This document shows positions 1 through 11,699 of a DNA stretch of 64,000 nucleotides, piece after piece. The DNA lies in the NCBI GenBank assembly GCA_001949185.1, contig BDGG01000014.1, positions 62,001-126,000 on the forward strand, in the 5' to 3' direction. Source of the DNA: Ramazzottius varieornatus. Lineage: Eukaryota; Tardigrada; Eutardigrada; Parachela; Ramazzottiidae. The position numbers were made by a program, and so were the translations under genes. The notes below the pieces were generated by a model. The model did no database searches. It was not told the origin of the DNA and worked only from the letters and a program-made list of their open reading frames with translations. Numbering within the stretch: the stretch's first letter is position 1; each line of letters begins with the position of its first letter.

Positions 1-724
1 TCTGCTTTCAACTTTTTTCTACAGGTTTGGACTTTTTCGTTGCTGTATGAAGCTCGAAAAATATATTCTGCTTATGCAATCTTGCTGAGACGGCATCCTG
101 CTACATGGAAAAAGGAACGATGGAAAAAGGATTTTTGCTGCTTCTCGCTTTGAAGGAAAATTTAGCCATTAGAAGGACGAGTAAGCACAACTTCAAACAT
201 GCGTACGTCCTCTTTGTGCATACAAGCACCCAGTTTTATTCAACTCCCAATTTTAGGTTTTGGTCTTTCGGGTTACGGTTTTTTCCTTCGTCTGTACCTC
301 AGTCTTCTCACCAAAGCGGCACTGATGGCCAGCGGTCAGCGGAACAGCAGCACGCTGCAAAAATCTTCTACGGTGGTTTTGGTGAAATTTGGTGTAATTT
401 GGTGTTTCGTCTCTTCGCGCGAGACGCGTACACGATATTCGCTCAGAAAAAACTGAAACACAGAGGACAGTCTTTCCACCGAAGCCAAGCCTAGGATAAA
501 TTGTATTATCGTCAGTGCGGTCAGAAGAAAATCAGGACGGCCAGGCCTCCTTTTTGAAATTTGGCTTTCATGGCCTGCCAATCAACCGAATTTCGAAATT
601 TTGAAAATTGCCTATTGGATGGACCGGCCTCCGCCACACGGTATCAGCCAATCAAAATCCTGTTTACACAAAGAGGACGGTGGTGTCTGCCAGCAAGAAA
701 ATCATCGTGCTGAAAGTGATAATC
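1..724. other. No gene recognised
   Basis: I see no conserved domain and no convincing exon here. Short open frames on both strands look like chance or shadow frames. The right part abuts the truncated 3' side of the DIRS-type element. Confidence 0.4.
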
Positions 725-728
725 TTGG

Positions 729-1273
729 TTAGTTGGTTGGAAGGAGAACAATAGGCTCATTGGGAGCGGATTTGGAATGAGGAAGGTGAAGCACCGGTGA
801 TCGGTCATCATCGGTCATCCCTCGTTGTGATGTTGTGGAATATGAGGTTGTTGAGGAGAGTGAAAAGAGGAGTGAGAAGTCGTGGTAAATTCGGAGGCAC
901 GGAAGTAGCCAAAGAAGGCAAAGCAACAGGCACACCAATACAGACGTTGGACGCCTGGAGGAAGGGATGAATGGCGCAGGGTGGACTTGATGTGAGTCAT
1001 GATTGACATGCTTAAGGGTCGCCGCTGGTCAACCTGACGGGGAAAAAACCGCGAGTAACCTTCCAATGCACAAGACAAGATAAATTTATCGTCGAGGGAA
1101 AGGAGACCATGTTTTCTGAGGGAATTATTCATAGCGGAAAGATAAACATGAATAGTGGAGGACGCCACTTTTTGATGGAACAATGAAGCGATAAAAAGCA
1201 ACACAGATTTGACATCAACAACGCGACTATGATAATCAAAGCAGAACTTTCGAAATTTGCGGAGGCCAGTCAT
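729..1273 (-). pseudogene. DIRS-type tyrosine recombinase, truncated
   Basis: The first 130 residues (815-1273) form the helical core-binding region and the start of the catalytic domain. The motif AFFGYFRASEF contains the conserved catalytic arginine and the following glutamate. After a frameshift near 900, a second frame (729-938) continues with VLHLPHSKSAPNEPIVLL, which matches the next beta strands of this family. The downstream H-x-x-R and tyrosine are missing because the sequence loses similarity by about 725. The recombinase is therefore inactive. Confidence 0.7.
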
Positions 1274-2010
1274 AAGTTCGTCTCGTAGAAGGAGAAATAT
1301 GGTCTTTCAAGAGCTTGTTGACAGTGACTTCGAGCTCCATTTTTCACGCAGGTAGGCAGAATGAAGTGGGGTAAAGAGATCGGGAAGGAGAGCGGGTCTC
1401 GGGTTAGCAGAAAGAGCAAGAGAGCGGAAACGAGAGAGATCGTTACGAAAAAGAGCGTCAGCGATGCCATTGTCTTCATCAGAAAGATGAACAAGGAGAA
1501 TAACAAAATTGTGGGTGGCCGAGATGGAAACGATCTCACGAAGTACCGTAAATGGAGGACGGCGCGGCTTGATGAGCCTAATTTGTTGAAGGCTTGGACT
1601 GCGCCAAGATTATCACACTGGAAGGATATTTGTCGCTTGGTGAAAGGTGAGCACAATAAAGAACAGGCAAATACGATCGGTATCAGTTCAAGAAGCTCAA
1701 TACTGAAGGAAGAAGAGAGGACCCAGCTGGGCCAACGAAGACTAAACCATTCACCATCAAAGTACCCGCCGCAGCCAAGGGTGGCGCTGGCGTTAGTAAA
1801 GAGATTGATGGTGGAAGAATGTAACCATAAAGGACGAATAAACGAGGAAGTGCCGTTCCACAAAGGGAGAAATTTAATCCACCATTCGACATCGAGATGT
1901 ACATCTGGGACAAGATTAAAATGATCGACAGATGGAGTAAATGATGAGAGCAGGATGATTAGCCGCCGAATAAACATCCTGCCACTGGGGGTACATTTGG
2001 ACGCAAACAT
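1270..2010 (-). pseudogene. DIRS-type RNase H remnant
   Basis: The frame continues the RT connection domain (EWWIKFLPLWNG) into an RNase H fold: LFTNASATLGCGGYF, then SIELLELIPIVFA, then FQCDNLGAVQAFN. In active relatives the first motif has an acidic residue (TDAS), but here it is asparagine. The glutamate in the ELL helix and the aspartate of the CDN motif remain. The C-terminal 80 residues are out of register or unrelated. It directly abuts the tyrosine recombinase frame (overlap of four bases), as in related elements. Confidence 0.65.
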
Positions 2011-3227
2011 GAATTGCCCGATGAGGCTCTGAAGTTCCTGACGAGATCACGATGCCTTGTCTTTCCACGAAAAAAGTAACCGAGATAAATTGGATAATTT
2101 GTCAGCTAGGAGAGATAAAGTTCGGTTAACAGAATCAAGCTGAACGCCGAGAAAAGTCATAACTGAAGCGGGACTCTCGGTCTTTTCCTTGGCCAAGGGC
2201 ACGCCCAATTCAGCTCACAGAGAAACGAGAGAATCGATGGCACAGATTAGAGCATAGGGCGTACTTGTGATTATCAAAATACCTTAGTATCCACAAGACT
2301 GCGTCCGAAATCAGACAGAACAGAAAAGGCGAAGACCGTAAGCTAAAAGGCGAAACAATATCAAAGTAAAACTTTCCAGTCGACTCTGTAGCCAAGCGGA
2401 AGCCGGTCGATAGGTCGAAGCGGGATAAACCGAAAAGCGCTTTTGATGTCCAGCTTGGCCATCAGAGCACCTTTGCCCAAGGTAAAGAGATAACAGACGG
2501 TATCACCAATGCGCGAATAATGCATTGAGTAACAATCCTTGTCAATAAAGTCGTTAATGGCGGAACCAACAGGGACAGAGAGGTTGAGGATAACGATAAA
2601 TTTTTCTGAATTCTTCTTAGGAACGACAAATAAAGGGGAACAGATGAGGTTGTCGAAAAGAGGAAGATCAAAAGGACCGCAGGTTTGCAGAGACTCAACT
2701 TCACTGTCGACAGAGGTTTCAAGCATTGTTTTGTGAATTTTTGCGGAAAGAGAGTTGTGCGTAACCCGAGCAGTGCGCGGACCACAGTAACCAATATCGG
2801 CGGCATGTGAAATAATATCCATGACACTGTTTGCGAATGAGGGATCAGGACGAAGAGAAAGGTAATGACCGAAAATATCAGGCTTGAGTGGAGTTTTTAG
2901 CTCCATTGACTTTATACTGTACTTTGGGATGATTCTTGAGATTATGGATGGTGACGCGGAGACGATTGGCATAGCATTCGGAGCAGACGTGACGACGGGG
3001 ACAATTATCTCCGCTGAGACAGAAACCCCTGTTCCAGTTGTAACAGACTTCACCAGGCGCGGCTGTGGCAGCCGCTCTGGTCCGAAAGGGCTGGCTAGAA
3101 GAGCGTTTGAAGCGATGGTCTCTTGTCCAGTTTGGTTCACCACGGGAGAAGCACGAACCTCGAGGAATGGGCTTACTGGTCGAAGGAATGCCCAGACGGG
3201 CGGACACGGATAGTCGGGGCTTGGCAT
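2010..3227 (-). pseudogene. DIRS-type reverse transcriptase, frameshifted
   Basis: The first frame (2361-3227) holds the RT fingers and palm start, with motifs SPLFVVPKKN, VGSAINDFIDKD and GALMAKLDIKSAF. A second frame (2210-2395) carries the PFSLRSSPFLF motif. A third, down to about 2010, carries LGVPLAKEKT and VMTFLGVQLDS. All are diagnostic of DIRS/Ngaro RTs. The catalytic Y-x-D-D box that should lie near 2275-2290 is absent. The surrounding residues can be followed in an alternative frame, so a short deletion has probably removed the aspartates. At least two frameshifts and a stop interrupt the protein, which cannot function. Confidence 0.75.
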
Positions 3228-3786
3228 TCTGGTACGATCTCTCGTGTACTCTGCACCTGCTAGCAGTATCGAGCGGTTTGAAATTGGCGTAGCGACGGTA
3301 GTTCTCGTCGTAAACTAACCAAGGTTCATCACGTTCATCCATGCTGGTGATCAGGTCAATGTAATTTAAGAAGGGAAGACAGAACTGTGGGTTCTCCGAC
3401 TGACGATACGCCGCGAACACGATGAAAGCTCGGGTCCATTCAACAATATTCTTGATTTCTTCTCCGGGATTATCAGAGGAAGATCGGCGGTATTGGACTG
3501 ACTGATCAAGATCACGATTGTAAGGTAGTAGGTCACCCAAGCGGACATGTTCTTCCAGGTCTTTGCAACGGCTGGCAAAATCTGTAGTCAAGGTAGGTAA
3601 TTCCACGGCATCCATAATCACGCTGTTGGGATTAGTAGCTGGGAATACCACAAGATGGGAAGCGACTAGTTGAAAAGTGGGCTTGCCTTTGACACCGCCG
3701 TAGACATTGGAAAAGGAATAACGCTGGGTTGCGGCTAGTGAAGTCGAAGGTTGGGCGCAAAACCAACGTAATGTTCCGCCACATTA
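2878..3786 (-). pseudogene. DIRS-type gag remnant
   Basis: An open frame runs on the minus strand from just after a stop near 3786 to 2878. Near its C-terminus is a Cys/His cluster beginning CYNWNRGFC and ending in a CSECY stretch. It matches the zinc-binding region seen in gag-like proteins of DIRS and Ngaro elements. The N-terminal two thirds are unremarkable and helical. No ATG begins the frame (the first usable codon is GTG near 3651), so the N-terminus is missing or starts in another frame. It overlaps the start of the reverse transcriptase frame, which is normal for this element class. Confidence 0.65.
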
Positions 3787-4496
3787 CCGGGGTACGCCAA
3801 TGTATTTCATTTTATTTTTCGCTACACTTTGAAGCTGTTGAAACGCTTGGGGCGTGAAGGAGGACCTGGAACATGTGTACCCTCGCACCTTGTAGAATAT
3901 TTCTAATTCCGTACGTAGTGTTCAGCCAGCGGTCACCAGTTATATGTCATAGAGAACTTGCCACTACAGGCACACAAAACAATACTGAACCGCCAAAGCT
4001 GCACAGGAAGTGATTTACGGTCAGGTAACCGGGAGCTGCAAAACCGAGTTGTACCCCCGGTATTATGAGTGTTAAATCACAGTAGGTCGAACGATCGTCT
4101 ATTCGAAAAAAATTTTTTTGACTCAACTCGGTAGTCTAACAAGCTCGGTTGAAATGTTTTCCTGAGTGAGGTCAGTTTCCACCGGTAAAGTACTGTAATG
4201 CTTCATGAATTTCACCCGCTACGTATCCTTTACAGTAGGTGGTTGGTAGGGCATAATTTTTGGACCGGCGTTCAACTTCACGCGTATCATGGAGCACCGC
4301 GTGAGATTCATGAGCATCACAGCAGGTGTTTTTCCGTTAATCGCACCAATCAAGCAGTTAAAGTTGCGACCACAATTTGCATACTATTTGCAAGTGCTAA
4401 AGCTGATCTTTCCCGCGATCGGAAGCCTGACTGCAACGAATCGGAAAAAAATTTACTACAGATCTTTGAAATCCTTCCAAGAAATTAGTCTCAACC
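3787..4496. other. No gene recognised
   Basis: No exon or domain could be recognised. The sequence upstream of the 4.5 kb dispersed repeat contains short open frames without family resemblance. Confidence 0.35.
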
Positions 4497-4510
4497 TCTG
4501 TTGCAAACAC

Positions 4511-4850
4511 ATTGAGCACCGGGCGGGAAACTCACTTTCCTGGCGCACGCTACTTTGTATGTAGCGAGATTCCAGTTAAACTTTTGCTGCTCGGTTTGTC
4601 CCATTTGCCTGAAGAATCAACTTCTCTTCAAACTGCAACTGACGGCTACTGGTCAGTAGCTCTACAGAACTTTCTGGATTTTTTCCCGTTCTTGATGAAT
4701 TTCGTCGTAGCCAGCTAATTGAATTCCATTCAGGCTGTCGGTTGGTTCAGAGTCTCCAAAAAAATTGTCGCTTGAGACCAAACATTTTTGCATCTTGCGA
4801 AAGTTTCAGATTCGTGAAAAGATCTGCCCAGTGGTCAAGACAAAATCATG
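4511..4850 (+). repeat. Dispersed repeat, copy 1 (pairs with 63668-63994)
   Basis: About 340 bp here align along their length with the last 330 bp of the window in the same orientation. They share runs such as GCGGGAAACTCACTTTCC, GCGTAGCCAGC-type and CAGATTCGTG segments, with many substitutions and small indels. Neither copy keeps a long open frame. It looks like an old, non-coding interspersed element. The left boundary is approximate. Confidence 0.7.
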
Positions 4851-5592
4851 AAGGTTGGCCGCTTTGACTAGGTAGGTGGCGTACTTTACACCATGTTCCC
4901 AAATTTTAGCCGGTCGAGTAGGTTATGATTGGCCCAATTTGGCGCCGCCCCCTAATTTTGATCAATGAAAAAAAGAGACGTGAGTGATATATTCTCGCCG
5001 CGTATTCTCAAAGTATGAAATCGCGTGATGCTCAAGGTGTTGAGGATACGAGAGCTTGGACGAAGTTTATTATGTTTGAGATGTTAAGAATGGAATTTCT
5101 GTGTATTACTGTATTTATTGGATATCGCTGCATCTTCGTTTTTTTACTGTAAATATTGTTTCCAAATAAAGATGCATAGAAATGGGCTATTTTTGTTTAG
5201 TTGCTGTATTGATAGTATCTCCCCTCTTACATTACTATACCGCACGCAGCAGGCCTTTGCACACCGTACCCTTCTCACTCCCTCGCTGCATTTGACAAGT
5301 TGTACGAAGCACGGAGTGAGACACTTCAGGATGGCTTGAGAGAGCGGAAAACTAATTAGGTTAATGCTGATGGTCTGTCAAGTTCACAGTATTGGAGCTG
5401 GATACTCCATGGCCCGGTCTCTCCAGTAAAGCCCCACAGCTTTCGACCTTCGCATCCAGGCCGAGTTCAAGTTGGAGTTGGAATATAAGAATCTGATGGG
5501 TAATGTACGCCGCAACGAGCCGTAAACAGTGAGCGGTCAGCGGAGAACCACGGAGATCGTAAAGAACAATGTGCAGTTCTGCCCATACGTAC
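4851..5592. other. Flank of the gustatory-receptor-like gene
   Basis: Mostly no recognisable gene. On the minus strand, 5400-5530 contains an open stretch encoding AAYITHQILIFQLQLE, which resembles the last membrane segment of gustatory receptors. It probably belongs to the 3' end of the gene at 5593-6616, but I could not place a canonical acceptor that keeps the frame. Confidence 0.4.
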
Positions 5593-6616
5593 CCCGAGGA
5601 CAGCTTCGTTTGTGATAGTGAACATCCGCCACGCCGTAAAGCCGATCTGATTGCACGCCAGCTTGTTGAGGAGCGTCTGAATTTGGAGTCCTTCGGATAA
5701 CGTCAGTCTACTCTGATCGATTTTATATGCGTGGGACAGCACACTGTGAGCCTGTGCTCGACACACAAACAACCACTTTCACATCCGGTTCGAAAGATCA
5801 TAGCCAGACACAATTGCTTACCGCTTCATGAAGATGGCTTCCGGCGTATAACACGATTAATATTTGCAGAGCATAAGTGAGGAACCAAAAGAACTGCGTC
5901 AGGAAGTACATGTAATCACACGATGAACCCAAGGCATAGGCTTCGTAAACCTGAAGGAGCATCTGAACAATGCCGCCACCGAGTATTAACAGAATCCACG
6001 GAGAGAAAACGTTCTCCGCTAGCTCCACAAGTTCGCACAAGCAGACATGACGCAGCCGATACCACTCCAGTGTTTGACTAGCCGTGACCTTCGTAGAACC
6101 ATTCAAAGCTTCGACTTCCTTGGCAAAATCGGCAGCCAAATGACTAAACTCGATCACCAGAGCATGGCATATCAATAAGAAGAAATAGCATGGAATGATG
6201 TATACAAGGGCGCTGATGAGGGACCCAAAATAACTCAGGATCGTTAGACCGATATTATTGGTAGAGCTAAATCTTTCATTCAGTTGCGATCCAATAAGCT
6301 CATATTCTGGAACGGGGATGAAAAACGGTCCGGTGATGGATATGATTTCCGCGATCAAATGGAGAAGCGCCATGCAAATGATGATATTGCGTCGCTTGAT
6401 AAAGTAATGAGAAAACGTAGGGCAAGTCCCAAGGACACAGGGAAAGCGCAGACGTCCCCAGCTGATGAGGTATTTGAACATACCGGCATCATATGACGCG
6501 AAGCAACCTCGGACGAAGAGGAACTGGATGATGAGAAGTTGGATTACCCAACCGGCATAACTTAAATGGGTGATAATCAGTCCGAGATCCGTAACCGTGA
6601 AATGCAGCTGTTTCAA
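5593..6616 (-). CDS. Gustatory-receptor-like chemoreceptor, partial
   Basis: Minus-strand exons are 5822-6616 and 5593-5751, joined in phase (GAAGCG|GTAAGC donor, CACAG acceptor). The first 265 residues hold about five hydrophobic segments. The second exon has the helix and loop that precede the last membrane span (LACNQIGFTAWRMFTITNEAVLG). The C-terminal arrangement, with a helical LRHVCLCELVELAENVFSPW stretch before TM5, is typical of the protostome gustatory receptor family: seven-pass channels with the N-terminus inside. The model lacks roughly 100 N-terminal residues compared with full-length relatives, so an upstream exon may be missing. The last exon, near 5400-5530, is not placed with confidence. 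I cannot infer the ligand. Confidence 0.7.
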
Positions 6617-7768
6617 ACCGTAGTTTCAAACTCTTTGGCGAAAAACGGTATGCGTATTTGGACTGTTGGAATTTTGAGTTCCTTGTTCCCGGCGCCGTGT
6701 CCGGCTTCCACTTGGGAGATCGATTGCAGATGCACCTGTAGTTCAAACTCACTTCACCCGAGGTACACATTACAGTCCGGTCGTTCGAAATCCGTACCAA
6801 ATTTTCGCATTTCTAAAACGCGAAAACCATTCAAAGTTCACCACACTGCGCGTCATGCTCAGACAGCTGGTCATCTACCAGTTGATTACTTGCTTACACC
6901 AGTTAAGACAGGGTATAGTGCTTGTGTTATGTACTTTTGGCATTTAGCATGGTATGCTGCATGGTGAATGTTTGGCGGGCTCTGAACTGAAATCCAAAAA
7001 TTTGGTACGGATTTCGAGCGACTGGACTGTACAGACAGACTAAAGAGAGATTCGGGGGGCGGCACCCTAACGGGTACTGGTGCCGCCGAGGGAGGCTAAA
7101 AGGGAAGAAAACGGAAACTGGGATGATGGCAGCGAGTATCCCAAGTTCCCGACCATTGAATTACTCCCTGTGACTCAGAATGCAGCGCTATAGCCTTATC
7201 TCCTTCTTTTGTGACCTACTTTCGCTTCTCCTCTGTCACATTCCATTCACAAGCTCATCACCACCAATTTTGTACTTTGTCCTTCACTGGGCAAAGTTCA
7301 GCAGAGGAGTTCAAACACAAACTTACGAACAAACCCAGCTCCGCAACGACAGATCGTGCCCAAAAATTCCATGTTAGACCACCTGAAGTGGTTTGACATG
7401 GGATAACATGAGGTATCAAGTCGCATGCAAGGTGCATTAGTAAGCTCTGCGAGCATTACGTAATAGCTTCACACCGTATCGGCGGCAACAAAACGTACAG
7501 TACTCACGATTTACGAAACACATCCCGCCCAGGCGCTTCAGCAACGCTAGTGGTCGACACAGCGGATAAAGTTGGTTGCCATCGATGGCGCTTCCAGCAC
7601 TGTGCACGTGCTTTGCTCCTGCCATTTTCGGTCAACCTCCCCATTCAAGCGAAAGTCAATTTCGTTACGGTGGGAGGAAAAGAAACCGGAGACTCGCTCA
7701 GTCTCGAAATTTACAGAAATCTTCCGTTTAACTTTGCACTGAACAGTATCCTGCTGTACTGGGACGAT
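6617..7768. other. No gene recognised
   Basis: There is no supported gene. A plus-strand open frame at 7550-7768 (about 70 codons) runs straight into the 3' end of the non-LTR element at 7769. It could be a host exon broken by that insertion, but it matches no family I know. Confidence 0.35.
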
Positions 7769-8074
7769 AATAACCTTTATCTGTCCGACTGCTGTGCCAG
7801 ACAAAGCGTTTACAGGACAAATTCGAAGAAATGTGGCAAGAAAGCCGTAGAAACAGAGAGCTATACAAAAGTATAGTGGACATTTAAACAAATAACGAAG
7901 GATCGATAAAATCTTTGCACCATTTCGTATTGGAGAATCTGAAGGTCACCAGATAGTTCTTAAAGGCACCAACAGAAAAAAGTTGACCAGGACTAGGGCA
8001 GAAGAGAGGATCTTTGAGAATCTCTACGGCTACGTAGGCGAAAGAGGCTATTGTCGAGTCGTAGGCGAAAGGGT

Positions 8075-10318
8075 CTATCGACAGGACGCTGGCGCAAAGC
8101 TTGCGGGCGCCAAAAGAAATTCTTTGGCCTGGCTTCTTGTTGTCCTTCCTGGCATGTCTCTCTTCAAGATGAGCTGGCCACCTGCAAACATTCCCTTCCA
8201 GATCTTAAATGCGTTCAGTAAAATACCTTCCAGTCTTCTTTGCCACAATGGATGCCAGCCTACTTCAGCCAGGTGTTGTCGGTACTGCCGGAAGTCCACG
8301 TCATGCCGCTCGTTGCCTTCCAAACAGCCAAAGCGAATTGTCTGCAGGAACTTCTGAATATTCCCGAGCTTCTTCTGCAGACCCTTTCCCGTACTGTGCC
8401 ACGACGACGCGTGGTCCATCACCGAGCGGACGATACTCTTGAAGAGCAGCTGCTTCACCACACCGAAGCGCCGCGGGAAGAAGGCTTTGATCGCGTAGAG
8501 TCTTTTTCTGCATTTGGCAACTACTTTGTCCACTTGTCCGGTCCAGTCTAAGCGGCTTGAGAACGTCACTCCCAGGCACTCGGCTTCTTCTTCAGTTGGA
8601 ATGGCTTCTCCGTTGAAGTTGTAACTTCCGGTTGGAATGGCAGTCTTGAAATTCTTGTTGGAAATTCGGAGATGCTGGGACTTCTTTGGATTAATGTCGA
8701 GGCCGACTTCTTCGCACCACTTCGTCAGGCTGTCCAGGTCTTTCTGCAGGGCGAGGCAGTCTGCTTCGCTGTTCACCTTTCGGTAGAGAACGATGTGATC
8801 TGCATACTGGAGAACCTTCGAGCTGACCACTCCAGACAGGCCATTGACTGCGACAGTGAAGAGGACAGGTCCCAAAATCGAGCCTTGAGGAACTCCAGAC
8901 TTAACTTCACGCTCTCCTGAAAAGAAACCATCAACCATTACCCGCTGACTTCTGCCTTTCAAATAGTCAGAGAAAAGCGCCAGGAGACAGCCATCCACGC
9001 CATGCTTGCGAAGGCTGTTGACGATGACGTCATGCGGTAGCCGATCGAAGACTTTGGTGCAGTCCAGAAAAATGACGTCAGCATCTTTTCTCTCCAGAAG
9101 AACTTGAGCGAAGTGGTGGGACATCTGCAAGAGCTACATCTCCGTCGACCGATAGTGCCTAAAACCATACTGAGAATCAGAGAGGAGCTTGTTGGAAATG
9201 AAGAAGCTGCTCAGGTGCTCGGAAAGAATCTTTTCGAAGAGTTTGGATAGTGGTGGGAGGAGCGAGATCGGACGAAAGGCGGAGCCTCCTTTTTTTGGCA
9301 CGACGACGACGTCTGCCATCTTCCCGGATGTTGGAAACTTCCCTGACTGGAGTATCAGGTTGAAAAGTCTTGACAACGGGTAGATAATGGACGTGCCCGC
9401 GATCTTAAAAAGCCGATCCGTAATGAGGGAGGATCCGGCTGCTTTGTTGGCGTCTAGCTTTCGAATGTTGCTCAGAATGGTGGAAGTGGAAATGTGGAGT
9501 TCAGGGCAGTGGACTGTGGAAGGTGAAGTTAGACGGCACGCAGATGGAGTTTGGCTTTCTTTGCAGTGGACTGGACATTCGACGTACTCTTTGACGGAGA
9601 CGTCGCTGATGTGAACTGCTTTATCTTGAGCATGGACGAGATACCTGTCGACGCTACCTGGGATCGGGATGGGAGGGATAGGACTGGAGACGGTGTTCTT
9701 CTTCACATACTGCCAAACTGCTCTTGGATTTCTTCTGGACGAGCCAGCGACGATGCGGAGTTTGCGGTACCTGTCAGCGTGAATCATCTTCTTGCAGCGA
9801 GTCTCCATCTCTTTCCAAGCATCGAGGTCTTTTGGATCTTTGGTCCTTCTCCATTTGTGAAATGCTCCTCTGGACTTCCGTAGACTCTCACCAGTCGTAG
9901 CCGAAAGGGAGGGACGTAGAAGGCGTTTGGATCCGACGGACTTCAGCTGAAAACAATCTTTGGCTGCGGCAAGAAACAATTCCTGAAACGATCCCACTGC
10001 TACGTCACTGTTACACTGGAGATCAAAGAAGCCGTTCCAATCAATGGAAGACGGGCGTTGGCGAAACTTTCTGGCTCCTTCGTCATCCACTTTCCAGATC
10101 TTCCTTGGCTTTACTGTCAACTTTGGTGTCATAATCTCTAGGCTGAAGCGGATACCATGGTGGTCATTCGTGGCTGCAGGTGGCTTTATGATTCTAACTC
10201 CACGAACCAGGCCGGTCTGAGAAGCAAAGATGAGGTCCAGCGATGAACTGCTGCTGTCGTAGGTAAGGAGGGATACGTTCCATGGAGAGGCGCAGCTTGC
10301 TGAAAACCTCGACGTCAT
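8075..10318 (-). pseudogene. LINE reverse transcriptase, one frameshift
   Basis: Frame one (9134-10318) covers the end of the endonuclease, a linker and RT motifs 1-2 (FRPISLLPPLSKLFEKIL, SQYGFR). Frame two (8075-9130) continues with LDCTKVFDRLPHD, SGVPQGSILGPVLF, the active-site box QYADHIVLY and the thumb (YLGVT-like CLGVTFSSRLDW). The break lies near 9130. The second catalytic aspartate of the F/Y-A-D-D box is histidine (codon CAC), a change shared with copy B. The C-terminus ends normally with a stop about 300 bp before the element's 3' end. Confidence 0.8.
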
Positions 10319-10913
10319 AGCCAGGAGCGTAGACTACCCCCAGTAGCAGGTTAATTCTCAGAGCTATGAGCTTCACCCACAGCACCTCGAGGCCAGCTAC
10401 CTCTAGCTCTTTCATCCGGATGATCTGGATATCTTTCTTGACTGCCAGCGCAACTCCTCCTCCAGAGTTTTTTTTACAGTTCAAACGATCAAGTCGCTCA
10501 AGCTTGAGTTGACCGAGATCGCAGAACGTACAATCAACCGTAGTCTCGTCCGCCATGGTCTCGACGAGTGCCATAACATCCGCTTGGCCTTCTTCCATCC
10601 ACTTCTTGACTTCTTCGCTCTTGCACCGGATACCGTTTACGTTCGCGTACCGGACAATCAGCTTCCTCCCCACTTCTCCCTTGTACTGCGGCATAGGCAT
10701 AGCGATCGTATTGAGATACCGAGAAGTAGACAAGGTTGTGCGAATGAAAGACTCATTGAACGTGACCGAAGTTATACCGCTATTTCCGATGCTTTTGCGA
10801 TCCGATGGTGGGATACATTCTACTAGGAATGGAAGGCACTGACTCGAAAGATCCGAAGAAAGGCACAGAAGACAATTACAAGAACAACGCGGTGCATCCG
10901 ATAGGCATGACAA
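10194..10913 (-). pseudogene. LINE endonuclease N-terminal part
   Basis: The endonuclease start is recognisable at IVRYANVNGIRCK, followed by ADVMALVETMADE and SGGGVALAVKKD: the N-x-N-G-I, E-T and G-G-G-V-A motifs of APE-type LINE nucleases. After FSKLRLSMERI the frame loses similarity. The downstream piece resumes in the next frame at LLTYDSSSSSLDLIF, the conserved S-S-x-D-L block. About 70 residues between them, including the GDFN catalytic loop, are absent. The first 60 or so codons before the endonuclease have no recognisable content. Confidence 0.7.
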
Positions 10914-11699
10914 ATCGAAGCAACCATCATGGAGAAGTACACGGATTATTTGCGTTTACCAAGAGAAATACTGTTTTGAACCAAAAGAAATACTGATCGA
11001 AAGCTTGTGGGAATGGATAAACAGCACCAGAACAACCGTAAGCACTTCGCTTCATGCCTCCCATTCGGCAAGTGGGAAGAGAGACTCAGTAAGCCACTAA
11101 TAGACTTTAGTAGCGGGGTTGATGGTGGTCAGATGACAAGTTCTCAAAAAAGCACCTTGAGTGTACGGATCCGCCTTGAATGACTTGCGGCAATTCCCGA
11201 TCCCTTCTGTGATCGCATCAGTCCCAGAGCTGTTGTGCGCGGAAGTCTTTGTTCAGGTAGCTGGTACCTATGTAGTAGTCTTTAACATTAAACGGAACCA
11301 AAATAATGCTTTCGAGCAGGTATAACCTGTACATACCGGTGCACAAACGACGGAAAGCGCGATCGAGGTAATCGAAAGTTCGATGGTAGGGATGCCATTG
11401 GAAAAGCCGAGCAGACAAACGGAAACATCCGAAGACGTGCCACGACTGAATAACGGATAATTTGCGATGAGTAAACGTACAAGTCCATGTTAAACATGAG
11501 TATTGAAACTTTCGATATCAGCGATCATAAACAAGAGATTTACCAGCATATCAACGAGAGAACTATAGTCAGGACCGACATCTGCAAAAAAAGTAAAAAA
11601 TACAAAAGGGTGTTGACGGAGAACCTCTGAGCAAAACATCTTCAACGAACAGTTCCCGAAATAAGAAAACGTGCGAGTAAAAATGGTAAAAGAGAAAGA
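10914..11699. other. No gene recognised
   Basis: Between the LINE and the NTPDase gene I see only short frames. A 66-codon minus frame at 11218-11418 is hydrophobic in the middle but matches nothing I know. Part of this stretch is likely the 5' untranslated region of the LINE. Confidence 0.3.

Larger units (their letters stand above)
725..3786 (-). mobile_element. Decayed DIRS-type retrotransposon (gag, RT, RNase H, tyrosine recombinase)
   Basis: Four remnants lie in one orientation in the order expected for DIRS-like elements: a Cys/His-bearing gag, a reverse transcriptase, an RNase H and a tyrosine recombinase. DIRS elements copy through RNA and integrate with a tyrosine recombinase instead of a DDE integrase. 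The remnants fall in different frames and are separated by stops, and several catalytic residues are lost, so this copy is dead. I could not find the inverted or split terminal repeats that would fix the ends, so the boundaries are the outermost recognisable coding sequence. The recombinase is cut off before its C-terminal catalytic residues. Confidence 0.8.
7769..10913 (-). mobile_element. Non-LTR retrotransposon, copy A (apurinic-type endonuclease plus RT)
   Basis: The minus-strand coding order is an AP-type endonuclease (10.2-10.9 kb), then RT (8.1-10.3 kb), as in CR1/jockey-group LINEs. The 3' end is set at 7769, where it stops matching copy B (45957). The 5' end is uncertain and taken as the start of the endonuclease frame. 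There are two frame changes. The endonuclease lacks its central part, including the GDFN motif. The RT active site reads YADH instead of YADD. It is non-autonomous as it stands. The last 1.16 kb are nearly identical to copy B, so the family has been active fairly recently. Confidence 0.85.

Noticed and set aside
1361-1924. 187-codon plus ORF
   Set aside because: Antisense to the DIRS RNase H remnant. Its Lys/Arg/Glu-rich composition reflects the reverse complement of a Ser/Leu-rich frame.
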